Assembly: GCA_046726235.1 (NCBI GenBank)
Contig: JBKPAD010000006.1
Coordinates: 124,001-188,000, forward strand
DNA: 64,000 bases
Reading direction: 5' to 3'
DNA from: Nitricoxidireducens sp046726235
GTDB lineage: Bacteria > Pseudomonadota > Gammaproteobacteria > Burkholderiales > Rhodocyclaceae
The notes beneath the pieces are model-generated. The model saw nothing but the letters and a program-made list of their open reading frames with translations. It did no database searches and was not told the origin of the DNA. The stretch's first letter is position 1, and every line of letters starts with the position of its first letter. Made by a program: the position numbers and the translations under genes. Of the stretch, positions 16,770 to 27,277 are shown in pieces.

Positions 16770-16787
16770 TATTAGACGTTTCTAATA
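16770..16787. promoter_or_regulatory. AT-rich palindromic operator upstream of the C_GCAxxG_C_C gene
   Basis: Arms TATTAGA and TCTAATA (7 bp, perfect) flank a four-base centre. The palindrome sits 17-34 bases upstream of the gene start and overlaps a minus-strand TATATT that could be the -10. In DNA this GC-rich it stands out strongly. It resembles the AT-rich dyads bound by ArsR-type sulfur or thiol sensors such as BigR, but the regulator is not in this window. Confidence 0.65.
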
Positions 16788-16803
16788 TATACGATCCGCC
16801 TCG

Positions 16804-17586
16804 CTACTGCATGTGCCAGCCGTGGCTGACGATCACCGACTGTCCGCTCAGGCCCATTCCCGGGAAGGTGGCGAGGAACACCGCCAGCGCGGCGATTTCC
16901 GCCGTCGTCGTGAACTCGCCGTCGATCGTCTCCCTGAGCATGACCTTCTGCACCACGTCTTCCTCGCTGATGCCGAGCTCGCGCGCCTGCTGGGGAATCT
17001 GCCGGTCGACCAGCGGCGTGCGCACGAAGCCCGGGCAGATGACATTGGCGCGCACCTTGTGCGCGGCGGCGTCCTTGGCGACCACCTTGCAAAGGCCCAG
17101 CAGGCCATGCTTCGCGGCGACGTACGGCGCCTTCAGCGGCGATCCCTCGTGGGAATGGACCGAGCCCATGTAGATCACGGTGCCGCCGCGGCCGGTCGGG
17201 TAGAGGCGGCGCAGAAAGGCACGCGTCGTCAGGAAGCCGCCGTCGAGATGAACGGCAATCAGCTTGCGCCAGTCGGCGAAGGCCAGCGCATCGACGGCAT
17301 CGATGTGCTGGATGCCGGCGTTGCTGACCAGCACGTCGGGAGCGCCATAGGCGGCCGTCGCCGCGTCGAAGCCGCGCTCGACCGCCGTCTCGTCGGCGAC
17401 GTCCATGGCAATGGTCATGGCGGTGCCGCCCTCGGCGCGGATTTCGTCCGCCACCCTGGCGCCGTCTTCCGCCGACAGGTCGGCCACGCAAACCCTGGCG
17501 CCCTCGCGGGCGAAGGCGCGGGCGATGTCGCGGCCGATGCCGCTGGCGGCGCCGGTGACCAGCGCGATCATGTTCTGCATCTGCAT
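16804..17586 (-). CDS. 3-hydroxybutyrate dehydrogenase (short-chain dehydrogenase)
   Basis: A 260-residue classical SDR: cofactor motif TGAASGIGRD near residues 11-20, NAG near 90-92, and the catalytic Ser in GSVHSHEGSPLK with YVAAK (Tyr-x3-Lys) near 156-160. The HSHEGSP and VCPGFV/ICPGFVRTPLV stretches are characteristic of D-3-hydroxybutyrate dehydrogenase, which oxidises 3-hydroxybutyrate to acetoacetate, often during polyhydroxybutyrate use. The next gene upstream encodes a patatin-like hydrolase on the same strand, 21 bases away, so a lipid or PHB-related operon is plausible. Confidence 0.87.
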   Translation of the reverse strand: MQMQNMIALVTGAASGIGRDIARAFAREGARVCVADLSAEDGARVADEIRAEGGTAMTIAMDVADETAVERGFDAATAAYGAPDVLVSNAGIQHIDAVDALAFADWRKLIAVHLDGGFLTTRAFLRRLYPTGRGGTVIYMGSVHSHEGSPLKAPYVAAKHGLLGLCKVVAKDAAAHKVRANVICPGFVRTPLVDRQIPQQARELGISEEDVVQKVMLRETIDGEFTTTAEIAALAVFLATFPGMGLSGQSVIVSHGWHMQ

Positions 17587-17607
17587 GAGGATGTTCCTCC
17601 GTTGCGA

Positions 17608-18747
17608 TCAGTCATGGACAGTCCGGGGCGGCGGCTCGTGCAGCACGACGCCGACATCGGGAGCCTGGGGCGCCCGCCAGGGCGCCTTCTCGAGGGCGCG
17701 CATCGCATCGGCGTAGCCCTGGCTCCAGCGCCAGTCGATCGAGCCGCCCGAAAAATTGATGTCCTTGCTCGCCATGTGCCAGTCCTGCCCCGCATAGCGC
17801 AGGTGCACGATGTGCATCGTGGTGTGGCAGCCGGAAGCCGCCAGGTCGCGCATCGCCGGCTCGTCGCGCAGCCGCGCCGGCAGCCTGGCGTGCATGGAAT
17901 TCAGCGCGTTGCGCAGCTTGTGCAGGCGCCGGTAGTCCTCGATGTGGCGCTGCGAACGCGAGGCGTACATGATGTCCTTCTGGCGCGTCTGGACCTCGTC
18001 GAAAGTCCGCGGCTCGGGCCCTTCGGTATGCCAGAGGTCCACCATGAAGCACAGCGTGTTCACCCGCGGCTCATCGTCGAGCACGATCTCGAGCGGCGTG
18101 TTCGAGTAGAGGCCGCCGTCCCAGAAGAGATTGCCGCCGATGCGCACCGGCGGAAAGCCGGGCGGCAGCGCACTGCTGGCCATCACGTGCTCGACGCCGA
18201 TGCGCTCGCGCGCCGAATCGAAGCTCACGAACTCGCCGGTGGTCGCGCACATGGCGTTGACCGTCAGGCGCACGGTGCCGGGCCGGCCGAGAAGCTCGAA
18301 GTCGACCAGCCGGGCCAGCGTCGCGGCCAGCTGGCCGGTGTCGTAGAAGCTCGCCTGCTCCGGCGGCACCGGCAGGCCGGCGAAGAAGGGGCTGAACAGC
18401 CGCGGCGCAAAGAAGCCGGGCACGCCGCGCGTTGCGGCCTCGAGCGTCGACAGCCAGGTATTGAAGCGGCGCAGCGGATCGGGCACGCGCTGCAGGTCGA
18501 AGAAGTCCTTGTGCTTGATCGACGCCCAGAATTCGCGTAGCCGCTGCACGCGCACGGAGGGCTCGTTGCCGGCGAGGATGGCCGCATTGACGGCACCGAC
18601 CGACGTGCCGACCACCCAGTCGGGCATCAGCCCGTGCTCGCTAAGCGCCTCGACGACGCCGGCCTGGTAGGCGCCAAGCGCTCCTCCGCCCTGCAGGACC
18701 AGGGCCACGCGTTGCCGCTCCTGCTTCGATTTCCGCCTGGCTGGCAT
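17608..18747 (-). CDS. patatin-like phospholipase (with DUF3734 C-terminal region)
   Basis: The 379-residue product has the patatin Ser-Asp dyad: oxyanion motif QGGGALGAYQ near residues 19-28, nucleophile GTSVG near 47-51 and catalytic DGG near residue 209 in WDGGLYSNTP. The C-terminal third, rich in HLRY and DINFSGGS, matches the DUF3734 extension. These proteins hydrolyse acyl lipids. The ATG at 18747 gives the basic leader MPARRKSKQERQR; the open frame further upstream overlaps the ssb terminator and is not coding. Confidence 0.9.
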   Translation of the reverse strand: MPARRKSKQERQRVALVLQGGGALGAYQAGVVEALSEHGLMPDWVVGTSVGAVNAAILAGNEPSVRVQRLREFWASIKHKDFFDLQRVPDPLRRFNTWLSTLEAATRGVPGFFAPRLFSPFFAGLPVPPEQASFYDTGQLAATLARLVDFELLGRPGTVRLTVNAMCATTGEFVSFDSARERIGVEHVMASSALPPGFPPVRIGGNLFWDGGLYSNTPLEIVLDDEPRVNTLCFMVDLWHTEGPEPRTFDEVQTRQKDIMYASRSQRHIEDYRRLHKLRNALNSMHARLPARLRDEPAMRDLAASGCHTTMHIVHLRYAGQDWHMASKDINFSGGSIDWRWSQGYADAMRALEKAPWRAPQAPDVGVVLHEPPPRTVHD

Positions 18748-18797
18748 CGACCGATTGGACCTGCCGCGCACCCGCCGGGTCTGTCGCAAGGCGCACA

Positions 18798-18836
18798 AAA
18801 ACAAAAAACCCCGCCGGGCACGGGCCGGGCGGGGTT
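18798..18836 (-). terminator. rho-independent terminator of ssb
   Basis: On the minus strand AACCCCGCC and GGCGGGGTT pair as a 9-bp stem around a 12-base loop, followed by TTTTGTTTTTG. It lies 18 bases after the ssb stop. Confidence 0.85.
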
Positions 18837-18853
18837 CGGCGAAGCCGGGCGCT

Positions 18854-19315
18854 CTAGAACGGAATGTCGTCGTCGAAATCGTTGAAGTTGCCGCCCGACG
18901 AGGCCGGCTGCGATGCCGGCTTGCGCGGCGCGCTGTCGCGGCTGCCGCCGCTGTCGCGCTGCGGCGCATCGCCGCCCATGCCCTGGCGGCCGCCGAGCAT
19001 CTGCATGCGGTCGCCGCGGATCTCGGTGGTGTACTTGTCCTGGCCGTCCTTGTCCTGCCACTTGCGCGTGCGGATCGAGCCCTCGACGTAGATCTGGCTG
19101 CCCTTCTTCAGGTACTGGCCGCAGACCTCGGCCTGGCGGCCGAAGAAGGAAACGCGGTGCCACTCGGTCGCTTCCTGCTTGTTGCCGTCCTTGTCCTTCC
19201 ACGTGTCCGTCGTCGCCAGGCGCAGGTTCGCCACCGCCTCGCCGCTCGGCAGGTAGCGCATCTCCGGGTCTGCCCCGAGGTTGCCAACCAGAATCACTTT
19301 ATTGACCGATGCCAT
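18854..19315 (-). CDS. ssb: single-stranded DNA-binding protein
   Basis: SSB coats single-stranded DNA in replication, repair and recombination. The 153-residue product has the OB fold (residues 1-110, starting MASVNKVILVGNLGADPE) and a Gly/Ser-rich linker ending in DFDDDIPF, the partner-binding acidic tip. The start overlaps the stop of the upstream transporter gene by one base (TAATG), so the two are co-translated. Confidence 0.98.
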   Translation of the reverse strand: MASVNKVILVGNLGADPEMRYLPSGEAVANLRLATTDTWKDKDGNKQEATEWHRVSFFGRQAEVCGQYLKKGSQIYVEGSIRTRKWQDKDGQDKYTTEIRGDRMQMLGGRQGMGGDAPQRDSGGSRDSAPRKPASQPASSGGNFNDFDDDIPF

Positions 19316-20679
19316 TACCCTTCTCCTCCCGCAAATTGGCGCGCACGCCGTTCATCCCACTGATCCAGATCCACTCGCAAGTATGCCATACGACTTTCTG
19401 GCGCCAGGCTGACCTCGCGCACGCCGGGCAGCGCCGCGAGTTGCGCGCGCACGGTCTCGGCATCGACGCCCTCCGCGAGCGGCAGCTCACGCCCGACGAT
19501 CACGGGCGGCGGCCGCATCGACCCCGCCACCAGGAACCACACGGCGGCCACGGCCGCGCCAAGGGCGAACACGCCCGCGGCGCCCTCGTGCTGCGCGAGC
19601 CAGCCGCCGAGCGCACCGCCGGCGAACAGGCCCAATGCCTGGCTGGTGTTGTAGACGCCGAGGGCCGCACCCTTGGCGCGCGGCGGCGCCACGCGCGAAA
19701 TCAGCGACGGCAGGCTGGCTTCCAGAATATTGAAGGCGACGAAGAACAGCCACACCATGACGACGATGGCGGCGAAGCTGCCGCGTCCGAACAGGCTGCC
19801 GATCTCGGCGACGAACAGGAGCGCCACGGCGCCAAGGAACACCGGCTTGTGTCTGCCGTGACGCTCGGCCTGGATGATGGCCGGCACCAGCGGCACCAGC
19901 GACAGCAGCATGGTGCCGAGGTAGACCATCCAGTGGCGGTCGAGCGTCAGGCCGCCCGTCGACACGAGCAGTCCGGGGACGACGACGAACATCGCCATCT
20001 GGATCAGGTGCAGCGAGAAGATGCCGAAGTTCAGGCGCATCAACTGGCCGTCGAACAGGACCGTGCTGAAGGGCACTTCCGGCCCGGGCTGCAGCGGCGG
20101 TGCCGGCGGCACCACCTGGGTCAGCAGCATGATCGCGCCAAGCGCGAGCACCGCCGTCAGCCAGAAGATGCCGGACATGCCGACGACCGAGTACAGCGCC
20201 GGCGCGCCGACCAGCGAGGCGGCGAAGACGAGGCCGATCGACGAGCCGATCATCGCCATCACCTTGGTGCGGTGCTGCTCGCGCGTGAGGTCCGCGGCCA
20301 GCGCCGTCACCGCCGCCGAGATGGCGCCGGCGCCCTGAAGCACGCGGCCGAGGATCACCATCCAGATGTCGCCCGCCAGCGCCGCGACGGCGCTGCCGAA
20401 GGCGAACAGCAGCAACCCCACGACGATCACGGGCTTGCGGCCCCAGCGGTCGGAGGCCATGCCGAAGGGAATCTGGAACATCGCCTGCGTCAGGCCGTAG
20501 GCGCCCATCGCCAGGCCGATCAGGGTCATGCTGTCGCCGCCCGGGATATGGCGCGCGTGTTCGGCGAACACCGGCAGGATCAGGAACAGCCCGAGCATGC
20601 GCAGGCCGAAGATCGCTGCGAGGCTGGCGCCGGCGCGCTTCTCGTCGCGGGTCATCGGGTCGTTGCTGGGGGAGCGCAT
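19315..20679 (-). CDS. MFS transporter, YajR-like (C-terminal ferredoxin-like domain)
   Basis: The product of about 454 residues has twelve hydrophobic segments typical of the major facilitator superfamily, with GMASDRWGRKPV between segments 2 and 3, and a C-terminal soluble domain (about 385-454, ALPGVREVSLAPESRMAYL) like the YAM domain of E. coli YajR. The length also equals YajR. Substrate is unknown; a drug:proton antiporter is the usual guess. The ATG at 20679 was chosen on length; an ATG at 20655 is also possible and neither has a clear ribosome binding site. Divergent from uvrA, coupled to ssb. Confidence 0.87.
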   Translation of the reverse strand: MRSPSNDPMTRDEKRAGASLAAIFGLRMLGLFLILPVFAEHARHIPGGDSMTLIGLAMGAYGLTQAMFQIPFGMASDRWGRKPVIVVGLLLFAFGSAVAALAGDIWMVILGRVLQGAGAISAAVTALAADLTREQHRTKVMAMIGSSIGLVFAASLVGAPALYSVVGMSGIFWLTAVLALGAIMLLTQVVPPAPPLQPGPEVPFSTVLFDGQLMRLNFGIFSLHLIQMAMFVVVPGLLVSTGGLTLDRHWMVYLGTMLLSLVPLVPAIIQAERHGRHKPVFLGAVALLFVAEIGSLFGRGSFAAIVVMVWLFFVAFNILEASLPSLISRVAPPRAKGAALGVYNTSQALGLFAGGALGGWLAQHEGAAGVFALGAAVAAVWFLVAGSMRPPPVIVGRELPLAEGVDAETVRAQLAALPGVREVSLAPESRMAYLRVDLDQWDERRARQFAGGEG

Positions 20680-20746
20680 GGGCGTGCTGGCGCCGGAATC
20701 GGGGGCCGCGTATATTAGCAGGTTGCCTATTTGCTCCTCCCGACTC

Positions 20747-23595
<2,849 letters not shown>

Positions 23596-23596
<1 letters not shown>

Positions 23597-23955
23597 TGCC
23601 CGGCTTCGAGAACTACCGCGGCGACGCCGAGGCCATCGAGCGCGAGATCGTCCGCATGGGCCTCGTGCTCGGCGTCGACTGGAACGACGTCGGCGCCGTA
23701 CGCCAGCTCGCACGCGAGGCGCTCGGCGTGCATCGGTCCGAGGCCGCTCGCGACGGCGCGGCACGCGACACCCGCGCGGCTGCAAAGCTCGAACTCTTCG
23801 CCCTCGCCCAGTTGATGATGACCGTCATGCGCCAGAGCGCGGATGACGGCCTCCACACGCACGGCGGTCCGGCCTGGAAAGCGCTGGCCAAGGCGCTGTG
23901 GCAGGAAAGCGGCGTGGCGCGTCCTGACGACGAAAGCACCGACCCGCCGCGCTAG
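23596..23955 (+). CDS. hypothetical protein coupled to uvrA
   Basis: I do not recognise a family. The ATG overlaps the uvrA stop (TAATG), so it should be translated with uvrA. The 119-residue product is acidic to neutral, has no signal peptide or membrane segment, and looks mostly helical, with an Ala-rich middle (AARDGAARDTRAAAKLELFAL) and a hydrophobic Met-rich stretch ALAQLMMTVM. The reading frame keeps the codon bias of neighbouring genes, which supports it being real. A role in DNA repair would be a guess from position only. Confidence 0.72.
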
Positions 23956-24038
23956 ATTCGTCATATGTTGCCTGCCGCACATACGGGCAGCGGGCCGCAC
24001 CGGGACACTGTCGCCTTGCGGCGACTGGAGACGGTGCC

Positions 24039-24170
24039 ATGGACAGACGAAACCGCGAGCCGGCCTCCGAGGCGACCGGCCCCATCGTTGCCGACACGCT
24101 GCTGGCGGCGGCATTCATGACCGCCCTCTACTTCGCCTTCGACGCCCTCGCCCAGCTCCTTCTCCCCTGA
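24039..24170 (+). CDS. small membrane protein, hypothetical
   Basis: A 43-codon frame starting MDRRNREPAS, with GGAG 8 bases before the ATG. The second half (TLLAAAFMTALYFAFDALAQ) is a single hydrophobic helix, preceded by a basic start, so an inner-membrane orientation with N terminus in the cytoplasm is likely. No family recognised; small size makes this tentative. Confidence 0.45.
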   Translation: MDRRNREPASEATGPIVADTLLAAAFMTALYFAFDALAQLLLP

Positions 24171-24243
24171 CTCCTCCGCTACCGGAAAACCGTTAGCGGG
24201 ACTACGTGAACTACCGTACAGAACCCCGCGAAGCGATGGGGCA

Positions 24244-24289
24244 TTGTGCAAACCATGGCGTGAAGCGACGCCACCGTTCATTTGCACAA
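24244..24289 (+). promoter_or_regulatory. nested stem-loop next to the ribosome binding site of the 24302 gene
   Basis: TTGTGCAAA (24244-24252) pairs perfectly with TTTGCACAA (24281-24289), and inside it TGGCGT (24256-24261) pairs with ACGCCA (24268-24273). The outer stem ends one base before the AGGAGGAG ribosome binding site. It could be a translational control element, or the outer arms may be a protein-binding dyad. Confidence 0.5.
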
Positions 24290-24301
24290 AGGAGGAGCAC
24301 C

Positions 24302-24805
24302 ATGAAGAAGCCGCCACTGACCGGTCGATGCCTGATGGTCGCCGCCGTGTCCGCGCTGCTGCCGCTGACCGCTGCCCAGGCCGATGACCGCGACTACCGC
24401 TCGTACGACCACGGAACGAGCGGCGCCCAAGGGCCGATGCGCTCGGACATCGACAGTTCGACGCCGACCTACAGCGGCGAGGATCGCCGCCAGTTCCAGG
24501 ACCAGACGCCGGGATCGCAAGGTCCGGTGCGCTCGGACAGCACGCTGCACGAGGACTCGACGCCGATGCAATCGCAGCAGGATTCGTATGACCGCAGCCT
24601 GCGCGGCGCCGAAGGGCCGACCCGGTCCGAACTCGAGGCACAGGGCTATACCGGAGACCGCATGAGCGACCGCAGCATGGGTGCCTGCGCCAAGGGAGCT
24701 TCCGAGCAACTCGCCCCGAATGCCTATTACGGCGAGAGCAATCCCCTGATCTCGGGCTCGGCGGACGCCAAGGCGTCCTTCTTCGGCCAGGGCCGCTGGT
24801 GCTAG
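24302..24805 (+). CDS. secreted repeat protein, hypothetical
   Basis: The 167-residue product has a signal peptide (about 1-25, cleavage after AAQA) and a hydrophilic body, rich in Asp, Ser, Gly and Gln, with no recognised domain. The motif G-(A/S)-(Q/E)-G-P-x-R-S-(D/E) occurs three times (GAQGPMRSD, GSQGPVRSD, GAEGPTRSE) at about 35-42 residue spacing, so the body seems built from three degenerate repeats. A strong GGAGGAG ribosome binding site sets the start. It lies downstream of a stem-loop and ends three bases before the convergent gene. Confidence 0.78.
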   Translation: MKKPPLTGRCLMVAAVSALLPLTAAQADDRDYRSYDHGTSGAQGPMRSDIDSSTPTYSGEDRRQFQDQTPGSQGPVRSDSTLHEDSTPMQSQQDSYDRSLRGAEGPTRSELEAQGYTGDRMSDRSMGACAKGASEQLAPNAYYGESNPLISGSADAKASFFGQGRWC

Positions 24806-24808
24806 GCC

Positions 24809-25753
24809 CTAATCGGTAACGGCACGCTCGCGCACCGGCCCCGCGCTGGCGCTCACCGGGACAGCAACCGGCGCGTCGGCGACGAGAGTTCGTGGCGCGG
24901 GCGTAGCCGCCCCATCGTCGAGCGCGAGCGCCGCACGGAGTTCGCCGATGAAGCCCCGGTATTCAGCCGGGGCTTTTTCGTTCCAGTTCGCCAGATAGGC
25001 GGGCAGGGGCGCCACAGGATCCGAAGGATCCAAGTTCAGGTAGGCCAGTGAGCGCCAGCGCTTCGGGTCGCGCTCGAACAGGGGCAGCAGACGCGTCGCG
25101 ACGAGGTCGTTCTTGGGCCGCAGGTAGGGGTCGGCGCGCAGGCTCAATTCGTTGGCGGCCAGCCATGCAGCGAAGCTCGTTCCTTCCGGCAGGCGGCGGT
25201 TCTCCTCTCCCAGCAGCCGATCATAGAAACGGCGCAGGTGCGAGGCCCGCGCGCTCCACGCCCGGGACGGCGGCGCCAGTTCCCAGGCGCCGGCCACGCG
25301 GACGAGTGCATACAACGACGCCGTTTCGCAGAGCGTTTCCTCGAACCACTGGTTGTGGCGCCTGACGGCCGCGTGTTCGTCGTGGTTCGACAGCACGTGG
25401 CAGAGTTCGTGGGCGAACTCGTACACATAGAGCGGCCAGCCCTGCCCGCTGGCGTGCAGCCGCACGAGGTACTCGCCGTTCGGGCCGCGGTCGTAGAGCG
25501 CAACGGGACTGCCGCGCGTGCGGCTGACGAGGATCGGTACCGTGAGCTTCGCCGGCAGCACCGTCACCAGTTCGTCCGCCACGGCGTAGAGCGCCGTTTC
25601 GATTTCCGTCGCGGAAACCTGGCCCCAGCCGGCCTGGGCGACGCGGATATCGATGCCGAGTTCGCGGCTGGTCGAAGCCGACGCCGGCTCCAACGCCATC
25701 AGGAGCCCCGCCAGCAATGCGAACCCCAAACGCCATCCGGTAAGACAAGTCAA
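24809..25753 (-). CDS. secreted protein with a HExxH metal-binding motif, hypothetical
   Basis: The 314-residue product starts at TTG, which is 8 bases after GGAG; no ATG or GTG fits the signal peptide better. Residues 1-26 are a signal peptide (cleavage near ASA). YVYEFAHELCHVLSNHDEH near residue 110 contains HELCH, the zinc-ligand pattern of metallopeptidases, and WFEETLCETASLYAL follows about 20 residues later, where a Glu could be the third ligand (gluzincin-like). I cannot name a family. The C-terminal 40 residues are Ala/Pro/Val-rich. Confidence 0.78.
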   Translation of the reverse strand: MTCLTGWRLGFALLAGLLMALEPASASTSRELGIDIRVAQAGWGQVSATEIETALYAVADELVTVLPAKLTVPILVSRTRGSPVALYDRGPNGEYLVRLHASGQGWPLYVYEFAHELCHVLSNHDEHAAVRRHNQWFEETLCETASLYALVRVAGAWELAPPSRAWSARASHLRRFYDRLLGEENRRLPEGTSFAAWLAANELSLRADPYLRPKNDLVATRLLPLFERDPKRWRSLAYLNLDPSDPVAPLPAYLANWNEKAPAEYRGFIGELRAALALDDGAATPAPRTLVADAPVAVPVSASAGPVRERAVTD

Positions 25754-25840
25754 AGTCGATTCTCCGAGTTATGCGGCCTGTCGCACACAAGCTCGGGTTC
25801 GACACAACGGTTCCGGCGCGGTTCGGCATGCGCCAAAAGA

Positions 25841-25868
25841 AAAGCGCTCCGCATGCGGAGCGCTTTTT
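25841..25868 (-). terminator. terminator after tRNA-Ala (symmetrical)
   Basis: A perfect 26-bp palindrome, AAAGCGCTCCGC and GCGGAGCGCTTT around a 2-base centre, with T-rich sequence on both sides. It lies 9 bases after the tRNA 3' end on the minus strand and could stop transcription in both directions. Confidence 0.85.
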
Positions 25869-25876
25869 AGTGTGTT

Positions 25877-25952
<76 letters not shown>

Positions 25953-25963
25953 GAAGGGCGCAG

Positions 25964-25972
25964 ATTATAGCA
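25964..25972 (-). promoter_or_regulatory. extended -10 promoter of tRNA-Ala
   Basis: Minus strand TGCTATAAT: perfect -10 with TGN extension, 11 bases before the mature tRNA 5' end. TTCCAG at the -35 distance is only a weak match. Confidence 0.7.
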
Positions 25973-25980
25973 GAGCGGAT

Positions 25981-26238
25981 TCAGGCTGGAACCACTTCGG
26001 CGATGCCGAACTTCCCGACGCCGAGTTCCGTCTTCACCAGCAGCGGGAAGCGCCGGCCCGGGTAGCGGCCGCGGCGGGCGATGTTGTAGCCGATGACGAC
26101 GCCGCGCACGACGCCGATCTTCACCTGGCGGCCGACGGTCAGGCCGCAGCAGCGGGCCGCGCGCACCACGTCGGCGGCCGGATTCGCTGCGCCATCGGCG
26201 TCGGAGCGGGTTCTCCTGCGGGGCTGCTGCATGACCAT
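25981..26238 (-). CDS. small basic protein, hypothetical
   Basis: An 85-residue product with a basic, low-complexity N terminus (MVMQQPRRRTRSDADG) and a compact C-terminal half with repeated short beta-like segments (VKIGVVRGVVIGYNIARRGRY). No family recognised; the arrangement hints at an SH3-like or KOW-like small barrel, but that is a guess. AGGAA lies about 6 bases before the ATG and can pair with a copy of its complement upstream (26281-26288). Confidence 0.6.
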   Translation of the reverse strand: MVMQQPRRRTRSDADGAANPAADVVRAARCCGLTVGRQVKIGVVRGVVIGYNIARRGRYPGRRFPLLVKTELGVGKFGIAEVVPA

Positions 26239-26242
26239 GATT

Positions 26243-26288
26243 GTTTCCTCGTCAGCCGTTGGCCTACGACTGGATTAACGGAGGAAAC
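26243..26288 (-). promoter_or_regulatory. possible hairpin hiding the ribosome binding site of the 85-residue gene
   Basis: In the minus-strand leader, GTTTCCTC (26288-26281) is the exact complement of GAGGAAAC (26250-26243), which contains the ribosome binding site. The 30-base loop makes this a weak but testable anti-Shine-Dalgarno structure. Confidence 0.35.
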
Positions 26289-26299
26289 AGCCCGGTACT

Positions 26300-27274
26300 T
26301 TAGGAAGCGCTCCCCGATCCCACGGCGGCACGGCCCAGGCGGTCGAGCACTGCCCGCCAGCCTTCGGTGGCGGGCGGCTTTTGGACCACGATGCGCACGC
26401 AGCCGAGCGCATCGAGTTCGCGCAGCGCGGCATAGAGGCCGTGCGCGAACGGCTCGGGCTCTGCCGGCGCCAGGCGCCATTCGATGCGATCGTCGGAAAG
26501 CGGGCATGCCAGCGGCGACAGCACTGCGATGCGCTCGTTCTTCGCCATCGCCTGGCGCATGGCGAAGATCACGGCGTCCGGCGGCACCAGCACGAGCGGC
26601 GTGCGCGGCGCGTAGTGCGCCTCGAGCGAACCGGAAACGCGCGGCGCGGCAGCGCCGCCGGCGAGCGCCGGCAGTTCGCCCAGCACGGTCGCAAGCGACT
26701 CCGCGCCGATCATTCCCGGACGCAGGATGGTCGGCCGCGCGCCCGAAAGGTCGAGGATGGTCGATTCGATGCCGACGCGGCAGGGGCCGCCGTCGAGCAC
26801 CATGGCGACGGCGTCGCCGAGGTCGTCGCGCACGTGGGCGGCCGTGGTCGGGCTGATGCGGCCGAAGCGGTTGGCCGACGGCGCGGCAACGCCGCCGTCG
26901 AATTCGCGCAGCAGCTCGAGCGCCAGCGGATGGCCGGGTACGCGCAGGCCGACGGTGTCCTGGCCGCCGGTCACGGCGTCGGGTACTTGCGGCTGGCGCT
27001 TGAGGATGAGGGTCAGCGGGCCGGGCCAGAAGGCCTCGGCGATTTCAAAGGCCGCGGAAGGGATCTCGCGCGCCCAGCGGTCGAGATGGCCGCCGCCGGG
27101 CAGGTGCACGATCAGCGGATGGTCGGCGGGACGGCCCTTGGCGGCGAAGATCTTCGCCACCGCGGCCGGATTCGAGGCGTCGGCGCCGAGGCCGTAGACG
27201 GTCTCGGTCGGGAAGGCGACGAGTTCGCCCGCGCGCAACAGCGCGGCGGCGCGGGCGACGTCGTTACCTGACAC
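26300..27274 (-). CDS. tsaC: L-threonylcarbamoyladenylate synthase (Sua5/TsaC)
   Basis: The enzyme makes threonylcarbamoyl-AMP for the t6A37 modification of ANN-decoding tRNAs. The 324-residue product is the long, Sua5 form: an N-terminal YrdC domain (KxR-type nucleotide-binding FPTETVYGLGAD near residue 22, KGRPADHPL, SANRFGRIS) and a C-terminal Sua5 domain (about 215-320, starting ALSGSLEAHYAPRTP-like). Start is GTG at 27274, three bases after the purE stop. Confidence 0.94.
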   Translation of the reverse strand: MSGNDVARAAALLRAGELVAFPTETVYGLGADASNPAAVAKIFAAKGRPADHPLIVHLPGGGHLDRWAREIPSAAFEIAEAFWPGPLTLILKRQPQVPDAVTGGQDTVGLRVPGHPLALELLREFDGGVAAPSANRFGRISPTTAAHVRDDLGDAVAMVLDGGPCRVGIESTILDLSGARPTILRPGMIGAESLATVLGELPALAGGAAAPRVSGSLEAHYAPRTPLVLVPPDAVIFAMRQAMAKNERIAVLSPLACPLSDDRIEWRLAPAEPEPFAHGLYAALRELDALGCVRIVVQKPPATEGWRAVLDRLGRAAVGSGSAS

Positions 27275-27277
27275 GGC

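Noticed and set aside
20680..20746. LexA (SOS) box before uvrA
   Set aside because: No CTGT-N8-ACAG-like dyad is present in the gap.
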